Assembly (NCBI RefSeq): GCF_028476545.1
Contig: NW_026731571.1
Coordinates: 310,001-374,000 of the forward strand
Length of the DNA stretch: 64,000 nt
DNA from: Physella acuta
Taxonomy: Eukaryota; Mollusca; Gastropoda; Physidae
Direction: 5' to 3'
A program made the position numbers and the translations under genes. A model generated the notes under the pieces. It did not search any database, was not told the origin of the DNA, and saw only the letters and a list, made by a program, of their open reading frames with translations. Shown here piece by piece: positions 23,008 through 34,838 of this stretch. Position 1 is the stretch's first letter, and the number at the start of each line of letters is the position of its first letter.

Positions 23008-23440
23008 GCGTCTGGGTGCCAGGTCATCAGAGGGCGTCTGGGTGCCAGGTCATCAGAGGGCGTCTGGGTGCCAGGTGATCAGAGGGCGTCTGGGTGCCAG
23101 GTGATCAGAGGGCGTCTGGGTGCCAGGTCATCAGAGGGCGTCTGGGTGCCAGGTGATCAGAGGGCGTCTGGGTGCCAGGTGATCAGAGGGCGTCTGGGTG
23201 CCCGGTCATCAGAGGGCGTCTGGGTGCCAGGTGATCAGAGGGCGTCTGGATGACAGGTGATCAGAGGGCGTCTGGGTGCCAAGTCATCAGAGGGCGTCTG
23301 GGTGCCAAGTCATCAGAGGGCGTCTGGGTGCCAAGTCATCAGAGGGCGCCTGGGTGCCAAGTCATCAAAGGGCGTCTGGGTGCCAGGTGATCAGAGGGCG
23401 TCTGGGTGCCAGATCATCAGAGGGCGTCTGGGTGCTAGAT
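23008..23440. repeat. 26-bp tandem array, about 16.5 copies
   Basis: The unit contains CAGAGGGCGTCTGGGTGCCA and GGTGAT or GGTCAT. The A(A/G)GTCAT forms cluster on the right. Periodic Arg/Gly/Ser-rich frames are artefacts. Confidence 0.97.
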
Positions 23441-23666
23441 TATACAAGGCAAACAAGACAGACAAACACAATGTGACAAAAGACAAACACGATGTTTCAC
23501 AAGACAGAAAAAAATATTTGCCAAAAGACAGACACGATGTGCCACAAGAAAAACACTATGCGACACAAGACAGACAAACACAATGTGACAAAGGACAGAC
23601 CAATACAATGTGCCAACAATGTGTTGTGTTCTACAATCTCTTGTACAAGTCGCAAAATAGTGTTGA
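23441..23666. repeat. Degenerate CAAGACAGACAAACACAATG-type repeat
   Basis: Roughly 25-bp steps to about 23620 with many indels, so this is an older array. Confidence 0.8.
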
Positions 23667-25132
23667 CTTGCTGACACCATCAAGGTGGTAGGTCTGACAC
23701 CATCAAGGTGGTATATCTGACACCATCAAGGTGGTATATCTGACACCATCAAGGTGGTAGATCTGACACCATTAAGGTTGTAGATCTGACACCATTAAGG
23801 TTGTAGGTTTGACACCATCAAAGTGATATATTTGACACCATCAAGGTGGTATATCTGACACCATCAAGGTGGTATATCTGACACCATTAAGGTGGTATAT
23901 CTGACACCATCAAGGTGGTATATCTGACACCATCAAGGTGGTATATCTGACACCATCATGGTGGTATATCTGACACCATCAAGGTGGTATATCTGACACC
24001 ATCAAGGTGGTATATCTGACACCATCAAGGTGGTATATCTGACACCATCAAGGTGGTATATCTGACACCATCATGGTGGTATATCTGACACCATCAAGGT
24101 GGTATATCTGACACCATCAAGGTGGTATATCTGACACCATCAAGGTGGTATATCTGACACCATCAAGGTGGTAGATCTGACACCATTAAGGTGGTATATC
24201 TGACACCATCAAGGTGGTATATCTGACACCATCAAGGTGGTATATCTGACACCATCAAGGTGGTAGATCTGACACCATTAAGGTGGTATATCTGACACCA
24301 TCAAGGTGGTATATCTGACACCATCAAGGTGGTAGATCTGACACCATCAAGGTGGTATATCTGACACCATCAAGGTGGTATATCTGACACCATCAAGGTG
24401 GTAGATCTGATACCATCAAGGTGGTATATCTGACACCATCAAGGTGGTATATCTGACACCATCAAGGTGGTATATCTGACACCATCAAGGTGGTAGATCT
24501 GACACCATCAAGGTGGTATATCTGACACCATCAAGGTGGTATATCTGACACCATTAAGGTGGTATATCTGACACCATCAAGGTGGTATATCTGACACCAT
24601 CAAGGTGGTATATCTGACACCATCAAGGTGGTATATCTGACACCATCAAGGTGGTACATCTGACACCATTAAGGTTGTAGGTTTGACACCATCAAAGTGA
24701 TATATTTGACACCATCAAGGTGGTATATCTGACACCATCAAGGTGGTATATCTGACACCATCAAGGTGGTATATCTGACACCATCAAGGTGGTATATCTG
24801 ACACCATCAAGGTGGTATATCTGACACCATCAAGGTGGTATATCTGACACCATCAATGTGGTATATCTGACACCATCAAGGTGGTAGATCTGACACCATC
24901 AAGGTGGTAGATCTGACACCATCAAGGTGGTATATCTGACACCATCAAGGTGGTATATCTGACACCATCAATGTGGTATATCTGACACCATCAAGGTGGT
25001 AGATCTGACACCATCAAGGTGGTATATCTGACACCATCAAGGTGGTATATCTGACACCATCAAGGTGGTATATCTGACACCATCAAGGTGGTATATCTGA
25101 CACCATCAAGGTGGAATATCTGACACCATCAA
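23667..25132. repeat. 23-bp tandem array, about 63 copies, with an 874-bp internal duplication
   Basis: The unit is CTGACACCATCAAGGTGGTA followed by TAT. A rare variant block (GGTTGTAGGTTTG followed by AAAGTGATATATTTG) occurs at 23799 and again at 24673, exactly 38 units (874 bp) apart. This indicates that a large part of the array was duplicated as a block. Confidence 0.98.
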
Positions 25133-25724
25133 TACTTTAATATAGAAATGTTGTATACCATCGCTACCACCATCAGAGATGGTAGATCTGCACCAAGTCT
25201 AGGGTAGTGTGACTGACACGGTAAGTGCTCATTGGTTGGCTGATAGTCCCAGGGTTCTGATTAACCAGGCAGTATTTTATTAAGAGTCGGAAGGAAGGGG
25301 GGGGGGGGGTAATGCAGTTTATTAAGAGGTTGTGAGTTCCCACAAATTTGGACGAACAAGTGAGTTATAAATAGAATGTCGCAATCTTCACCGTCATATG
25401 AAATAAATGAGAACCAAGCAAAAATAATTATAGTTTGACGAAATTTCCATCGAAAGCATCACATTTAGTTGTCAAGTTTTTAAATAGCCCACATGATGTG
25501 TACATACTCTTCACGTTTAGAAGAGCCGGAAGTGTAAAAAAAAAATTTAAACTGCTGACTCCTGACTGGACTAAAGCCCGATTGGTTCCTTGGTAGATAG
25601 GGAAGAAAATAAGAGTAAAGTATGGCTAAGTGAATATTATAACTCTTTGTTTGCGGCGCACAACTTGGAGAGTCTCATTGACACGTTGCTCAACTTTCAT
25701 CAAGTGCTGATTGCATCATCCATG
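25133..25724. other. Unique sequence with a G run
   Basis: A G run lies near 25298-25309. No gene supported. Confidence 0.5.
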
Positions 25725-26972
25725 CACATCCCATCAGCCCACCCCCATCATACATCACATGACCCATCAACCCAGCCCACCCCCATCCTCCATGCACATC
25801 CCGTCAGCCCACCCCCATCATACATCACGTGAACCACCAACCCACCCCACCCCCATCAAACATAACGTCAGCCACCAACTCAGCCCACCCCCATCATACA
25901 TAACGTCACCCATCAACCCACCCCACCCCCATCATACATAACGTCACCCATCAACCCAGCCCACCCCCATCATACATAACGTCACCCATCAACCCACCCC
26001 ACCCCCATCATACATAACGTCACCCATCAACCCAGCCCACCCCATCATACATCACAACATGACCCATCAACCCAGCCCACCCCCATCATCCATGCACATC
26101 CCATCAACCCAGCCCACCCCCATCATACATAACGTCACCCATCAACTCAGCCCACCCCCATCATACATCACGTCACCCATCAACCCTGCCCACCCCCATC
26201 AAACATAATGTGCCTCATCAACCCAGCCCACCCCCATCAAACATAACGTCACCCATCAACCCAGCCCACCCCCATCAAACATAACGTCACCCATCAACCC
26301 ACCCCACCCCCATCATACATAACGTCACCCATCAACCCAGCCCACCCCCATCATACATAACGTCACCCATCAACCCACCCCACCCCCATCATACATAACG
26401 TCACCCATCAACCCAGCCCACCCCCATCATCCATGCACATCCCATCAACCCAGCCCACCCCCATCATACATAACGTCACCCATCATCTCAGCCCACCCCC
26501 ATCATCCATGCACATCCCATCAACCCAGCCCACCCCCATCATACATCACGTCACCCATCAACCCTGCCCACCCCCATCAAACATAACGTCACCCACCAAC
26601 CCTGCCCATCCCCATCATACATCACATGACCCATCAACCCAGCCCACCCCCATCAAACATCACGTCACCCCTTAACCCACCCCCCATCATCCATGCACAT
26701 CCCATCAACCCAGCCCACCCCCATCATACATCACATGACCCATCAACCCAGCCCACCCCATCAAACATAATGTGCCTCATCAACCCAGCCCACCCCCATC
26801 ATACATAACGTCACCCATCAACCCAGCCCACCCCCATCATACATAACGTCACCCATCAACCCAGCCCACCCCCATCATACATAACGTCACCCATCAACCC
26901 AGCCCACCCCCATCATACATCACGTCACCCATCAACCCAGCCCACCCCCATCATACATCACGTCACCCATCA
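25725..26972. repeat. 38-bp tandem array, about 33 copies
   Basis: The unit contains CATCAACCCAGCCCACCCCC, ATCATACATAACG and TCACC. Variants (CATGCACATCC, CAAACATAATGTGCC) recur in the same order, for example near 26085 and 26430, so short higher-order blocks exist. Pro/His/Thr-rich frames are artefacts. Confidence 0.97.
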
Positions 26973-27011
26973 ACCCATCCCGACTCCCTTCTCTCTGACC
27001 CCACCCCATGC

Positions 27012-27215
27012 TCAAGACGCATATCTATGGTCCTAAAACCCCACCTTTGCCCCCCCCCCCTCAAGCCGCATATCTATGGTCCTAAAACCCCACCTTTGCC
27101 CCCCCCCCCCTCAAGCCGCATATCTATGGACCTAAAACCCCACCTTTGCCCCCCCCCCCCTCAAGCCGCACATCTATGATGGTCCTAAAACCCCACCTTT
27201 GCCCCCCCCCTCCTC
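27012..27215. repeat. 49/50-bp tandem repeat, 4 copies with C runs
   Basis: Units start at 27018, 27067, 27117 and 27167. Each has CGCATATCTATGGTCCTAAA, ACCCCACCTTTG and a run of 9-11 C that differs in length between units. Confidence 0.95.
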
Positions 27216-27779
27216 CCCACCCTGTTTTCTTCAAATGCTTTTAATGAAATAAAATGTATGTTTGGCAGAGGCCATCAAATCGAATAATATATCGTTAATA
27301 ATTACACAAGAACTTTTCCGACGATTGCATTTAGAAAGTCTAAAAGCGTTACACCCGTTCCAAGAACATTGCTTCATTTTGTTTTGCGGTTTAGCTATTT
27401 AAAGACGACATGAGTAGACATGCCCTTGTTCCCCCACCCCCTCCCAGGTTTAGTTACTCAAAATAAGAAGAGAAAAAAACTTGGTTTCTCTAACAAAAGC
27501 TTTGGGCGCTAACATATGTAACAGATTTCACGAGGGACTGATGCTTATGTTAAGAAAGCAAGTTTGTTTTATTATTTTATTATTTTCGGTGCTGTTAAAC
27601 CCTTATTATTATTATAAAGCTTATTTTTTTAAATTAATCTTTTTTTGTTGTAATTCTTCATTAATTAAGTCGATAGCGAGCGGATTAGGCGATCGCTAGT
27701 GTTTAATCTTGTTATCACCACTTTTATTATGGAATAAATTATTTAAATTAAATTTTAATGATTAGTAAATTATTAATAC
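27216..27779. other. AT-rich unique sequence
   Basis: No gene, RNA or array is recognised. Confidence 0.5.
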
Positions 27780-27880
27780 ATATTCTTGCATTGTCGTCGG
27801 GGACTATTGTATCTGGAAAAAAAAAATCGATGTATAAGAAGTGGGTCAAAATTAACTTACAATATTAGCAACATCCCTCA
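27780..27880 (+). repeat. Dispersed repeat family B, copy 2
   Basis: Bases 27780-27804 match 340-364 at about 22 of 25 positions, and 27841-27873 match about 566-600 more weakly. The two matching blocks keep order and orientation. This copy lacks the family A insertion. Confidence 0.4.
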
Positions 27881-28008
27881 AATAAACCAGACATTTGGAA
27901 GCTTATACTTACTAACAGCAATGTTTGATCAACCCTATGTATGTCTGAACACAAATGCCTCCAGAAAACTTGAGAATCGGCTCGTCAAGAAGTGACCCAG
28001 TCAAGGAG

Positions 28009-28370
28009 TGTGTCTAGTGTGTCTAGGGTAGTGTGTCTAGTGTGTCTAGGGTAGTGTGTCAAGAGTAGTGTGTCTAGAGTAGTGTGTCTGGGGTAGTGTG
28101 TCTAGGGTAGTGTCTGTCTAGTGTGTCAAGGGTAGTGTGTCTAGTGTGTCTAGTGTGTCTAGTGTATCTAGTGTGTCTAGTGTGTCAAGGGTAGTGTGTC
28201 TAGTGTGTCTAGTGTGTCTAGTGTATCTAGTGTGTCTAGTGTGTCTAGGGTAGTGTGTCTAGTGTGTCTAGTGTGTCTAGGGTAGTGTGTCTAGGGTAGT
28301 GTGTCTAGGGTAGTGTGTCTAGTGTGTCTAGTGTGTCTAGGGTAGTGTGTCTAAGGTAGTGTGTCTATAA
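28009..28370. repeat. 9/14-bp compound tandem array
   Basis: GTGTCTAGT and GTGTCTAGGGTAGT units are interleaved for about 360 bases, with a few AAGGGTAGT forms. Confidence 0.95.
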
Positions 28371-28561
28371 ATTATTTCCACAGTATATTCTCCCAACAAA
28401 TGTTATCCTGACATCAAATACTAAACAGTTTCATGTACTCTAACCGACACCTCACATGACTATCTATTGTATTATTTGTTTTCAAATTGTCTACTTCTAC
28501 AGACAGATCAACTCGACACCTCAGCCTGTTTTTACTAGCCCTTACATCTATGCCATTATTC

Positions 28562-28790
28562 GTGCTTTTACAATCTGCCCTTGTGCCAACTTTTATAATC
28601 TGCCCTTGTGCCAACTTTTATAATCTGCTCCTTGTGCCAGTTTTTATAATCTGCCCTTAGCCAACTTTTATAATCTGCCCTTAAGCCAACTTTTACAATC
28701 TGCCCTTAGCCAACTTTTATAATCTGCCCTTAGCCAACTTTTATAATCTGCCCTTGTGCCAACTTTAATAATGTGCCCTTGCGCCAAAGT
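28562..28790. repeat. 22-25-bp tandem array, about 9 copies
   Basis: Units are ATAATCTGCCCTTGTGCCAA plus CTTTT. Several lack the GTG and so are 22 bases long. Confidence 0.95.
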
Positions 28791-29408
28791 ATATGCTCTG
28801 CCCTAGTGGCTGGCGAGGTCCATTAATCTCCCAGCTGTAGATTGAGCTTATTGATGTGGACAAAAGGTTTGAGCCCTAACCTCTGTCCTGTTGCTGTTGA
28901 TTTATATCGCCTCGCAGGTGCTGCTGAAGTCCCCTGCATCATGCAGGGCCAACAAAGGGAGACTAATTCAAGCTGTCAGAGGGTTTTCTCCCTTTCCTTG
29001 AGATACCATTTTTATTATTTGCTTAAGTAATATTTCATGTGATTAATTGAATATTTTTGTTTTTGTGGCTGAAGCAAAGCGTCTCCCCGGCTCTGTACAG
29101 AGACCGGTAAAAAAAAAACGGATTGAAAAAATGGATGTTTTGTAGGCGCGATGTTTTTCCGGGGAAGAAAACAGTCGGCATCAATAGAATGGAACTCTTG
29201 AACACATCGATACAGCGCCATTGTGGGGCTGCTGATAGCTTTAATGAGAGGGTTTAACAAATGCGTTAGGATTAGGGTTAGAGAGGAGAGAATACAGTCT
29301 AAGTGAAGACAGAAGTGCTGCATTGGAAGAAATAATACACGGGGGGGGGGGGGGGGGGGGGGATTTGTGGGCGTCGATCAGAGGTTGATGTCTACAGGAC
29401 AATTTGTC
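28791..29408. other. Unique island, candidate conserved non-coding element
   Basis: The longest repeat-free part of this neighbourhood. It contains a perfect CCCTGCATCATGCAGGG palindrome at about 28938-28954, a CCATTGTG (Sox-like) site near 29217 and TAAT-type homeodomain sites. A G run closes it at 29341-29362. Short open frames exist on both strands but look unlike proteins I know. The enhancer idea is inference from texture only. Confidence 0.3.
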
Positions 29409-29900
29409 CTAAGTACGTGATTTAGCAACGTGATCCAGCAACGTGATCTAGCAACGTGATCTAGTAACGTGATCTAGTAACGTGACCATAGCAACGTGAC
29501 CATAGCAACGTGACCAAAGCAACGTAATCTAGCTACGTGATCTAGTAACGTGTTCTAGCAACGTGATCTAGCAACGTGATCTAGCAACGTGATCTAGTCA
29601 CGTGATCTAGCAACGTGAGCTAGTAACGTGATCTAGCTACGTGATCTAGCAACGTGATCTAGTAACATAACCATAACGTGACCTAATAATAGTATCTAAC
29701 TGCGTGACGTAACAACGTGAGCTAGCAATGTGAGCTAGCAACGTGATCTAGCAACGTGATCTAGCAAAGTGATCTAGCAACCTGACCTAAAACCCTAGAC
29801 TTACACATGACTTCACACCGCGACATCACCTGACTTTGCAACGTGATGACAGAACGTGACAATATAACGTGACAACAACGTGACAATCAACACACCAGAA
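29409..29900. repeat. 13-bp tandem array, degenerate, about 35 copies
   Basis: The main unit is CGTGATCTAGCAA, with CGTGACCATAGCAA forms. It decays towards 29900. Confidence 0.93.
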
Positions 29901-29993
29901 CGAGTCATGTAAGCCTACCGTTATCATTTGTTGGCTTCGGTTTGTGAAGGTTTTTGGTTGCGTCCAGGCAGTCCTAAACTAAACACATTGTGT

Positions 29994-30070
29994 TCTATGT
30001 GTTTAATGTGTTCAATGTGTTCAATGTGTTCAATGTGTTCAATGTGTTCAATGTGTTCAATGTGTTCAAT
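29994..30070. repeat. 9-bp tandem array, TGTTCAATG x8
   Basis: Near-perfect. As the unit is a multiple of 3, both strands show open frames with tripeptide repeats (CSM and EHI). These are not genes. Confidence 0.97.
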
Positions 30071-30187
30071 GAAATCTGATGGAAATCCCGATTTGAACCA
30101 AGTATTGATGTTGTTGCATCCATTGGACCTCATAATTATGGCATCAATTGGACCTCAATAGACCAACATTTCTTGCTGTTTTTAAAA

Positions 30188-30563
30188 TAAATAATAATCA
30201 TTAAAAAAGTTTTAAAAAACCCACGTTTTCTGATTGAACTAAAAAGTAGAAAATAAATGCTATAGGCCCTACATCACAATAATGCAAGCGATCACTCTAC
30301 TATAAGCGATCAAAAACGTGGGGCGCCGAAGTAAAAGTTATATTACTATTGATTAGATAATACTATTGACTTTTATTAGGGAGCTTGTAGAGAGTCAACA
30401 GTATTAGAAACTGTAAGAAAATCACGGCGCCCCACGTTTTTGCTCGCTTATAGTAGAGTGATCGCTTGCATTATTGTGATGTAGGGCCTATAGCATTTAT
30501 TTTCTACTTTTTAGTTCAATCAGAAAACGTGGGTTTTTTAAAACTTTTTTAATGATTATTATT
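30188..30563. mobile_element. Foldback/MITE-like element with ~140-bp inverted arms
   Basis: The left arm 30188-30328 and right arm 30425-30563 are reverse complements with essentially one internal mismatch (GATC against GAGC). They are separated by 96 unique bases without an open frame. The near identity suggests recent insertion or arm conversion. No target duplication could be fixed, so the superfamily is unknown. A CTACTTTTTAG motif occurs in the arm and again just outside the right end. Confidence 0.85.
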
Positions 30564-30644
30564 TTCTACTTTTTAGTCTTTGTCTGTTTGTTTGCATTAA
30601 AATCTTGCTATCGATTTTATCTTTTCACTTTTTTTGGGTAAACG

Positions 30645-30706
30645 AAGACAACTCGTAAAAAGACAACTCGTAAAAAGACAACTCGTAAAAAGACAACTCG
30701 TAAAAA
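30645..30706. repeat. 15-bp tandem repeat, 4 copies
   Basis: Perfect AGACAACTCGTAAAA units starting at 30646, 30661, 30676 and 30691. Confidence 0.97.
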
Positions 30707-30731
30707 ACACGTTGTTTGAATACGTTACTGA

Positions 30732-30804
30732 CTAGAACACATAGATTTGAACCCGTGTCGAGTGGGATAGCAATCGTGTGCCCAACCACTCGACCATATC
30801 GTCT
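30732..30804 (-). repeat. tRNA-like sequence (Ser/Leu-like), probable SINE head
   Basis: On the minus strand TATGGTCGAGTGGTT (A-box-like) is followed by CGGGTTCAAATC (B box) at tRNA spacing. The acceptor and T stems do not pair well, so this is a decayed pol III-type repeat head rather than a tRNA gene. Confidence 0.4.
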
Positions 30805-31640
30805 CCCCCAAACTGGCCTACCTCCTGTAAGTTTAAACTCGGTTCAAGCTAAATTCTCTGCCCCTAAGCCTGTGGCGACATGTGATCGTTCGCTTCACTG
30901 CGCGCGAGGTACGCGTCGCTGGGTTTTTTTCTAATGGCTAGCAGAGGAGAATTATATATATAGATTATATAGCGGTCTAAAATGCTCAATAAAATGTTTC
31001 CATTGATCAATTTAGTAATAATAACAATTGAATATTCAATGGTCATCCAAAAGAAAGCTTCCCTGAAAATTTCAGCGCGCTAGCTAACTGGGAAGTGCCA
31101 GAAATTTCGATCGCAAGATTTGATTGGAAAGACAAACAAACAAACAAAGACACAGAGAAAGCAAGTTAAAGAAAACGTGGGAAAATAGACTTGAGTAAAA
31201 CACGAATTTAGAACAGTATTGTTAGGTTCAAGGCTGTATCCTGAAGGTCAAGGATCTGAGGGCTGGTTGTATGAGGGTGTTCATCTCCCGGGGTCTCTTT
31301 ATATTCACTGTCCTCTAGAATCCCCCCCCCCATTGCTGAGGTTATCCCCGCGAGGACATCACCCCCCGGGACTGACAAAGTGCACGGCAAGCCGATCCTA
31401 CACGTATTCTTATGGATATTATTGCTTGACGCGTTTCATCTGAGAAAAACATTTCTCCCTCCTGACGGTTACCATAGCAACGGCTGCTAAATAATAAAAG
31501 AGCCGAATAGATTTATTGCCAGAAAGTAGGACAAGAAATGTTGCGGCCCCGTCTGGCACCTGCTGGCTCCAGTCTGGCTCCGACAAGTCGAAGCCGACCA
31601 ATCACATTGATCTTGTGGTCGTTGGTCAGATCTTGCTAGT
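30805..31640. other. Unique sequence with an RFX-type X-box
   Basis: GTTACCATAGCAAC at 31468-31481 is a full palindromic X-box match, in an island (about 31430-31570) free of repeats. A C run lies at 31321-31331. No gene supported. Confidence 0.5.
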
Positions 31641-31644
31641 AGCA

Positions 31645-32090
31645 GGCGGGGATCTGTGGCCCTAACTGGAGGAGGTTGGTGTGGGGTGGGATCTCTGGCC
31701 CTAACTGGAGGAGGTTGGTGTGGGGTGGGATCTCTGGCCCTAACTGGAGGAGGTTGGTGCGGGGTGGGACCTCTAGCCCTAACTGGAGCGGGTTGGTGCG
31801 GGGTGGGACCTCTAGCCCTAACTGGAGCGGGTTGGTGCGGGGTGGGACCTCTAGCCCTAACTGGAGCGGGTTGGTGCGGGGTGGGACCTCTAGCCCTAAC
31901 TGGGGCAGGTTGGTGCGGGGTGGGACCTCTGGTATTTACGGGAGAAGGTTGGACTGGCCCTAACTGGATAAGGTTGGTGCGGGTTGGCACCTCTAGGCCT
32001 AACTGGAGGAGGTTGGTGTGGGGTGGGACCTCTAACACTAACTGGAGCGGGTTGGTGCGGGTTGGGACCTCTGGCGCTAAATGAAGGTTG
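31645..32090. repeat. 39-bp minisatellite, about 11 copies
   Basis: The unit contains CTGGCCCTAACTGGAGGAGG, TTGGTGTGGGGTGGGA and TCT. It is 13 codons long, so several frames on both strands are open with 13-residue periodicity. These are rejected as genes. Confidence 0.97.
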
Positions 32091-32186
32091 GACTAGCGCT
32101 ATTACTGAAGGAAGATTCAAGCTGTTGATTATTCGGCGCTCCGTTAGTTTACGGCTAGGTGGGTTAGCGGCTGGTTGGGTTAGCGG
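32091..32186. other. Short unique spacer
   Basis: Separates two arrays. Nothing is recognised. Confidence 0.5.
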
Positions 32187-32387
32187 ATCATGGTGTTTGT
32201 GGATCATAGTGTTTGTGTATTATGGTGTTTGTGGATCGTGGTGTTTGAGGATCATGGTGTTTGTGGATCATAGTGTTTGTGTATTATGGTGTTTGTGGAT
32301 CGTGGTGTTTGAGGATCATGGTGTTTGTGGATCATAGTGTTTGTGTATTATGGTGTTTGTGAATTATGGTGTTTGTGGATCGTGGTT
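32187..32387. repeat. 16-bp array with 64-bp higher-order unit
   Basis: Four 16-bp forms (ATCATAGTGTTTGTGT, ATTATGGTGTTTGTGG, ATCGTGGTGTTTGAGG, ATCATGGTGTTTGTGG) recur in fixed order. ATCATAG starts at 32203 and 32267, exactly 64 apart. Confidence 0.93.
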
Positions 32388-34432
32388 TTGTGACCACTGG
32401 TCAGTGGGTGGGTGGTGTGACCACTGGTCAGTGGGTGGGTGGGGAGTGTGACCACTGGTCAGTGGGTGGGGAGTGTGACCACTGGTCAGTGGGTGGGTGG
32501 GGAGTGTGACCACTGGTCAGTGGGTGGGGAGTGTGACCACTGGTCAGTGGGTGGGGAGTGTGACCACTGGTCAGTGGGTGGGGAGTGTGACCACTGGTCA
32601 GTGGGTGGGGAGTGTGACCACTGGTCAGTGGGTGGGGAGTGTGACCACTGGTCAGTGGGTGGGGAGTGTGACCACTGGTCAGTGGGTGGGGAGTGTGACC
32701 ACTGGTCAGTGGGTGGGGAGTGTGACCACTGGTCAGTGGGTGGGTGGGGAGTGTGACCACTGGTCAGTGGGTGGGGAGTGTGACCACTGGTCAGTGGGTG
32801 GGGAGTGTGACCACTGGTCAGTGGGTGGGTGGGGAGTGTGACCACTGGTCAGTGGGTGGGTGGGGAGTGTGACCACTGGTCAGTGGGTGGGTGGGGAGTG
32901 TGACCACTGGTCAGTGGGTGGTGAGTGTGACCACTGGTCAGTGGGTGGGGAGTGTGACCACTGGTCAGTGGGTGGGGAGTGTGACCACTGGTCATTGGGT
33001 GGGGAGTGTGACCACTGGTCAGTGGGTGGGTGGGGGAGTGTGACCACTGGTCAGTGGGTGGGGAGTGTGACCACTGGTCAGTGGGTGGTGAGTGTGACCA
33101 CTGGTCAGTGGGTGGGGAGTGTGACCACTGGTCAGTGGGTGGGGAGTGTGACCACTGGTCAGTGGGTGGGGAGTGTGACCACTGGTCAGTGGGTGGGGGG
33201 AGTGTGACCACTGGTCAGTGGGTGGGTGGGGAGTGTGACCACTGGTCAGTGGGTGGGTGGGGAGTGTGACCACTGGTCAGTGGGTGGGTGGGGGAGTGTG
33301 ACCACTGGTCAGTGGGTGGGTGGGGGAGTGTGACCACTGGTCAGTGGGTGGGGAGTGTGACCACTGGTCAGTGGGTGGGGAGTGTGACCACTGGTCAGTG
33401 GGTGGGGGAGTGTGACCACTGGTCAGCGGGTGGGTGGGGAGTGTGACCACTGGTCAGTGGGTGGGGAGTGTGACCACTGGTTAGTGGGTGGGGAGTGTGA
33501 CCACTGGTTAGTGGGTGGGTGGGGAGTGTGACCACTGGTCAGTGGGTGGGGGAGTGTGACCATTGGTCAGTGGGTGGGTGGGGAGTGTGACCACTGGTCA
33601 GTGGGTGGGGAGTGTGACCACTGGTTAGTTGGTGGGTGGGGAGTGTGACCACTGGTCAGTGGGTGGGGAGTGTGACCACTGGTCAGTGGGTGGGGAGTGT
33701 GACCACTGGTCAGTGGGTGGGTGGGGAGTGTGACCACTGGTCAGTGGGTGGGGAGTGTGACCACTGGTCAGTGGGTGGGGAGTGTGACCACTGGTCAGTG
33801 GGTGGGTGGGGGAGTGTGACCACTGGTCAGTGGGTGGGTGGGGGAGTGTGACCACTGGTCAGTGGGTGGGGAGTGTGACCACTGGTCAGTGGGTGGGGAG
33901 TGTGACCACTGGTCAGCGGGTGGGGGAGTGTGACCACTGGTCAGTGGGTGGGGAGTGTGACCACTGGTCAGTGGGTGGGTGGGGAGTGTGACCACTGGTC
34001 AGTGGGTGGGCAGTGTGACCACTGGTCAGTGGGTGGGGAGTGTGACCACTGGTCAGTGGGTGGGTGGGGAGTGTGACCACTGGTCAGTGGGTGGGGAGTG
34101 TCACCACTGGTCAGTGGGTGGGGAGTGTGACCACTGGTCAGTGGGTGGGGAGTGTGACCACTGGTCAGTGGGTGGGGAGTGTGACCACTGGTCAGTGGGT
34201 GGGGAGTGTGACCACTGGTCAGTGGGTGGGGAGTGTGACCACTGGTCAGTGGGTGGGTGGGGAGTGTGACTACTGGTCAGTGGGTGGGTTGGGAGTGTGA
34301 CCACTGGTCAGTGGGTGGGGAGTGTGACCACTGGTCAGTGGGTGGGTTGGGAGTGTGACCACTGGTCAGTGGGTGGGGAGTGTGACCACTGGTCAGTGTG
34401 TGGGTAGTGTGACCACTGGTCAGTGGGTGGGT
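32388..34432. repeat. 27-bp tandem array, about 2.0 kb and 74 copies
   Basis: The unit is GAGTGTGACCACTGGTCAGT followed by GGGTGGG, with 31-bp forms that carry an extra GGTG and occasional 28-bp forms. A 27-bp unit keeps frames open on both strands. Length variants reset the frame, which is why many overlapping periodic frames appear. None is a gene. Confidence 0.98.
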
Positions 34433-34838
34433 GTATCCCCATCGAGTGCATCTAGTCTGGGCCAGCACTTGTGAGCATGATGCATCTCTCCCTGTTGACA
34501 GCGCTCCAGTCAAGTGCAGTCATTGAGTCATTGAGTCAAGTGGAGGAGACTGTTCCTACTTACCACTCAGTCAACTGACTTTGTAGTCACAAGTGAGTGA
34601 GAATTGTTGAACTACTTCCTTCATGCTGCGCTAGTCAAGTGTCGCATTACAATTTTTTGAAATTGTCTGATCTGTCCAGAACTTCACGTGTCTGACGTTT
34701 GAACAAGGGACGTAGGTCAAGGACGTCGAGTTTGGCTGACCGACTGCTGTCAGACATATAACGCCCTCTTGCGGTAGATAAAAAAAAAATTATACAGCTG
34801 CATTCGTTAGCACTGGCTACAGCGGGCTGAACAAAGCA
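34433..34838. other. Unique sequence with a CTCF-like site
   Basis: ACGCCCTCTTGCGGTAGA at 34761-34778 resembles a CTCF core. No gene is supported, although part of the minus strand (about 34650-34780) is open. Confidence 0.45.

Noticed and set aside
28914-29323. 62-codon plus and 102-codon minus frames
   Set aside because: They overlap on opposite strands and show no protein features. The sequence texture fits non-coding DNA better.
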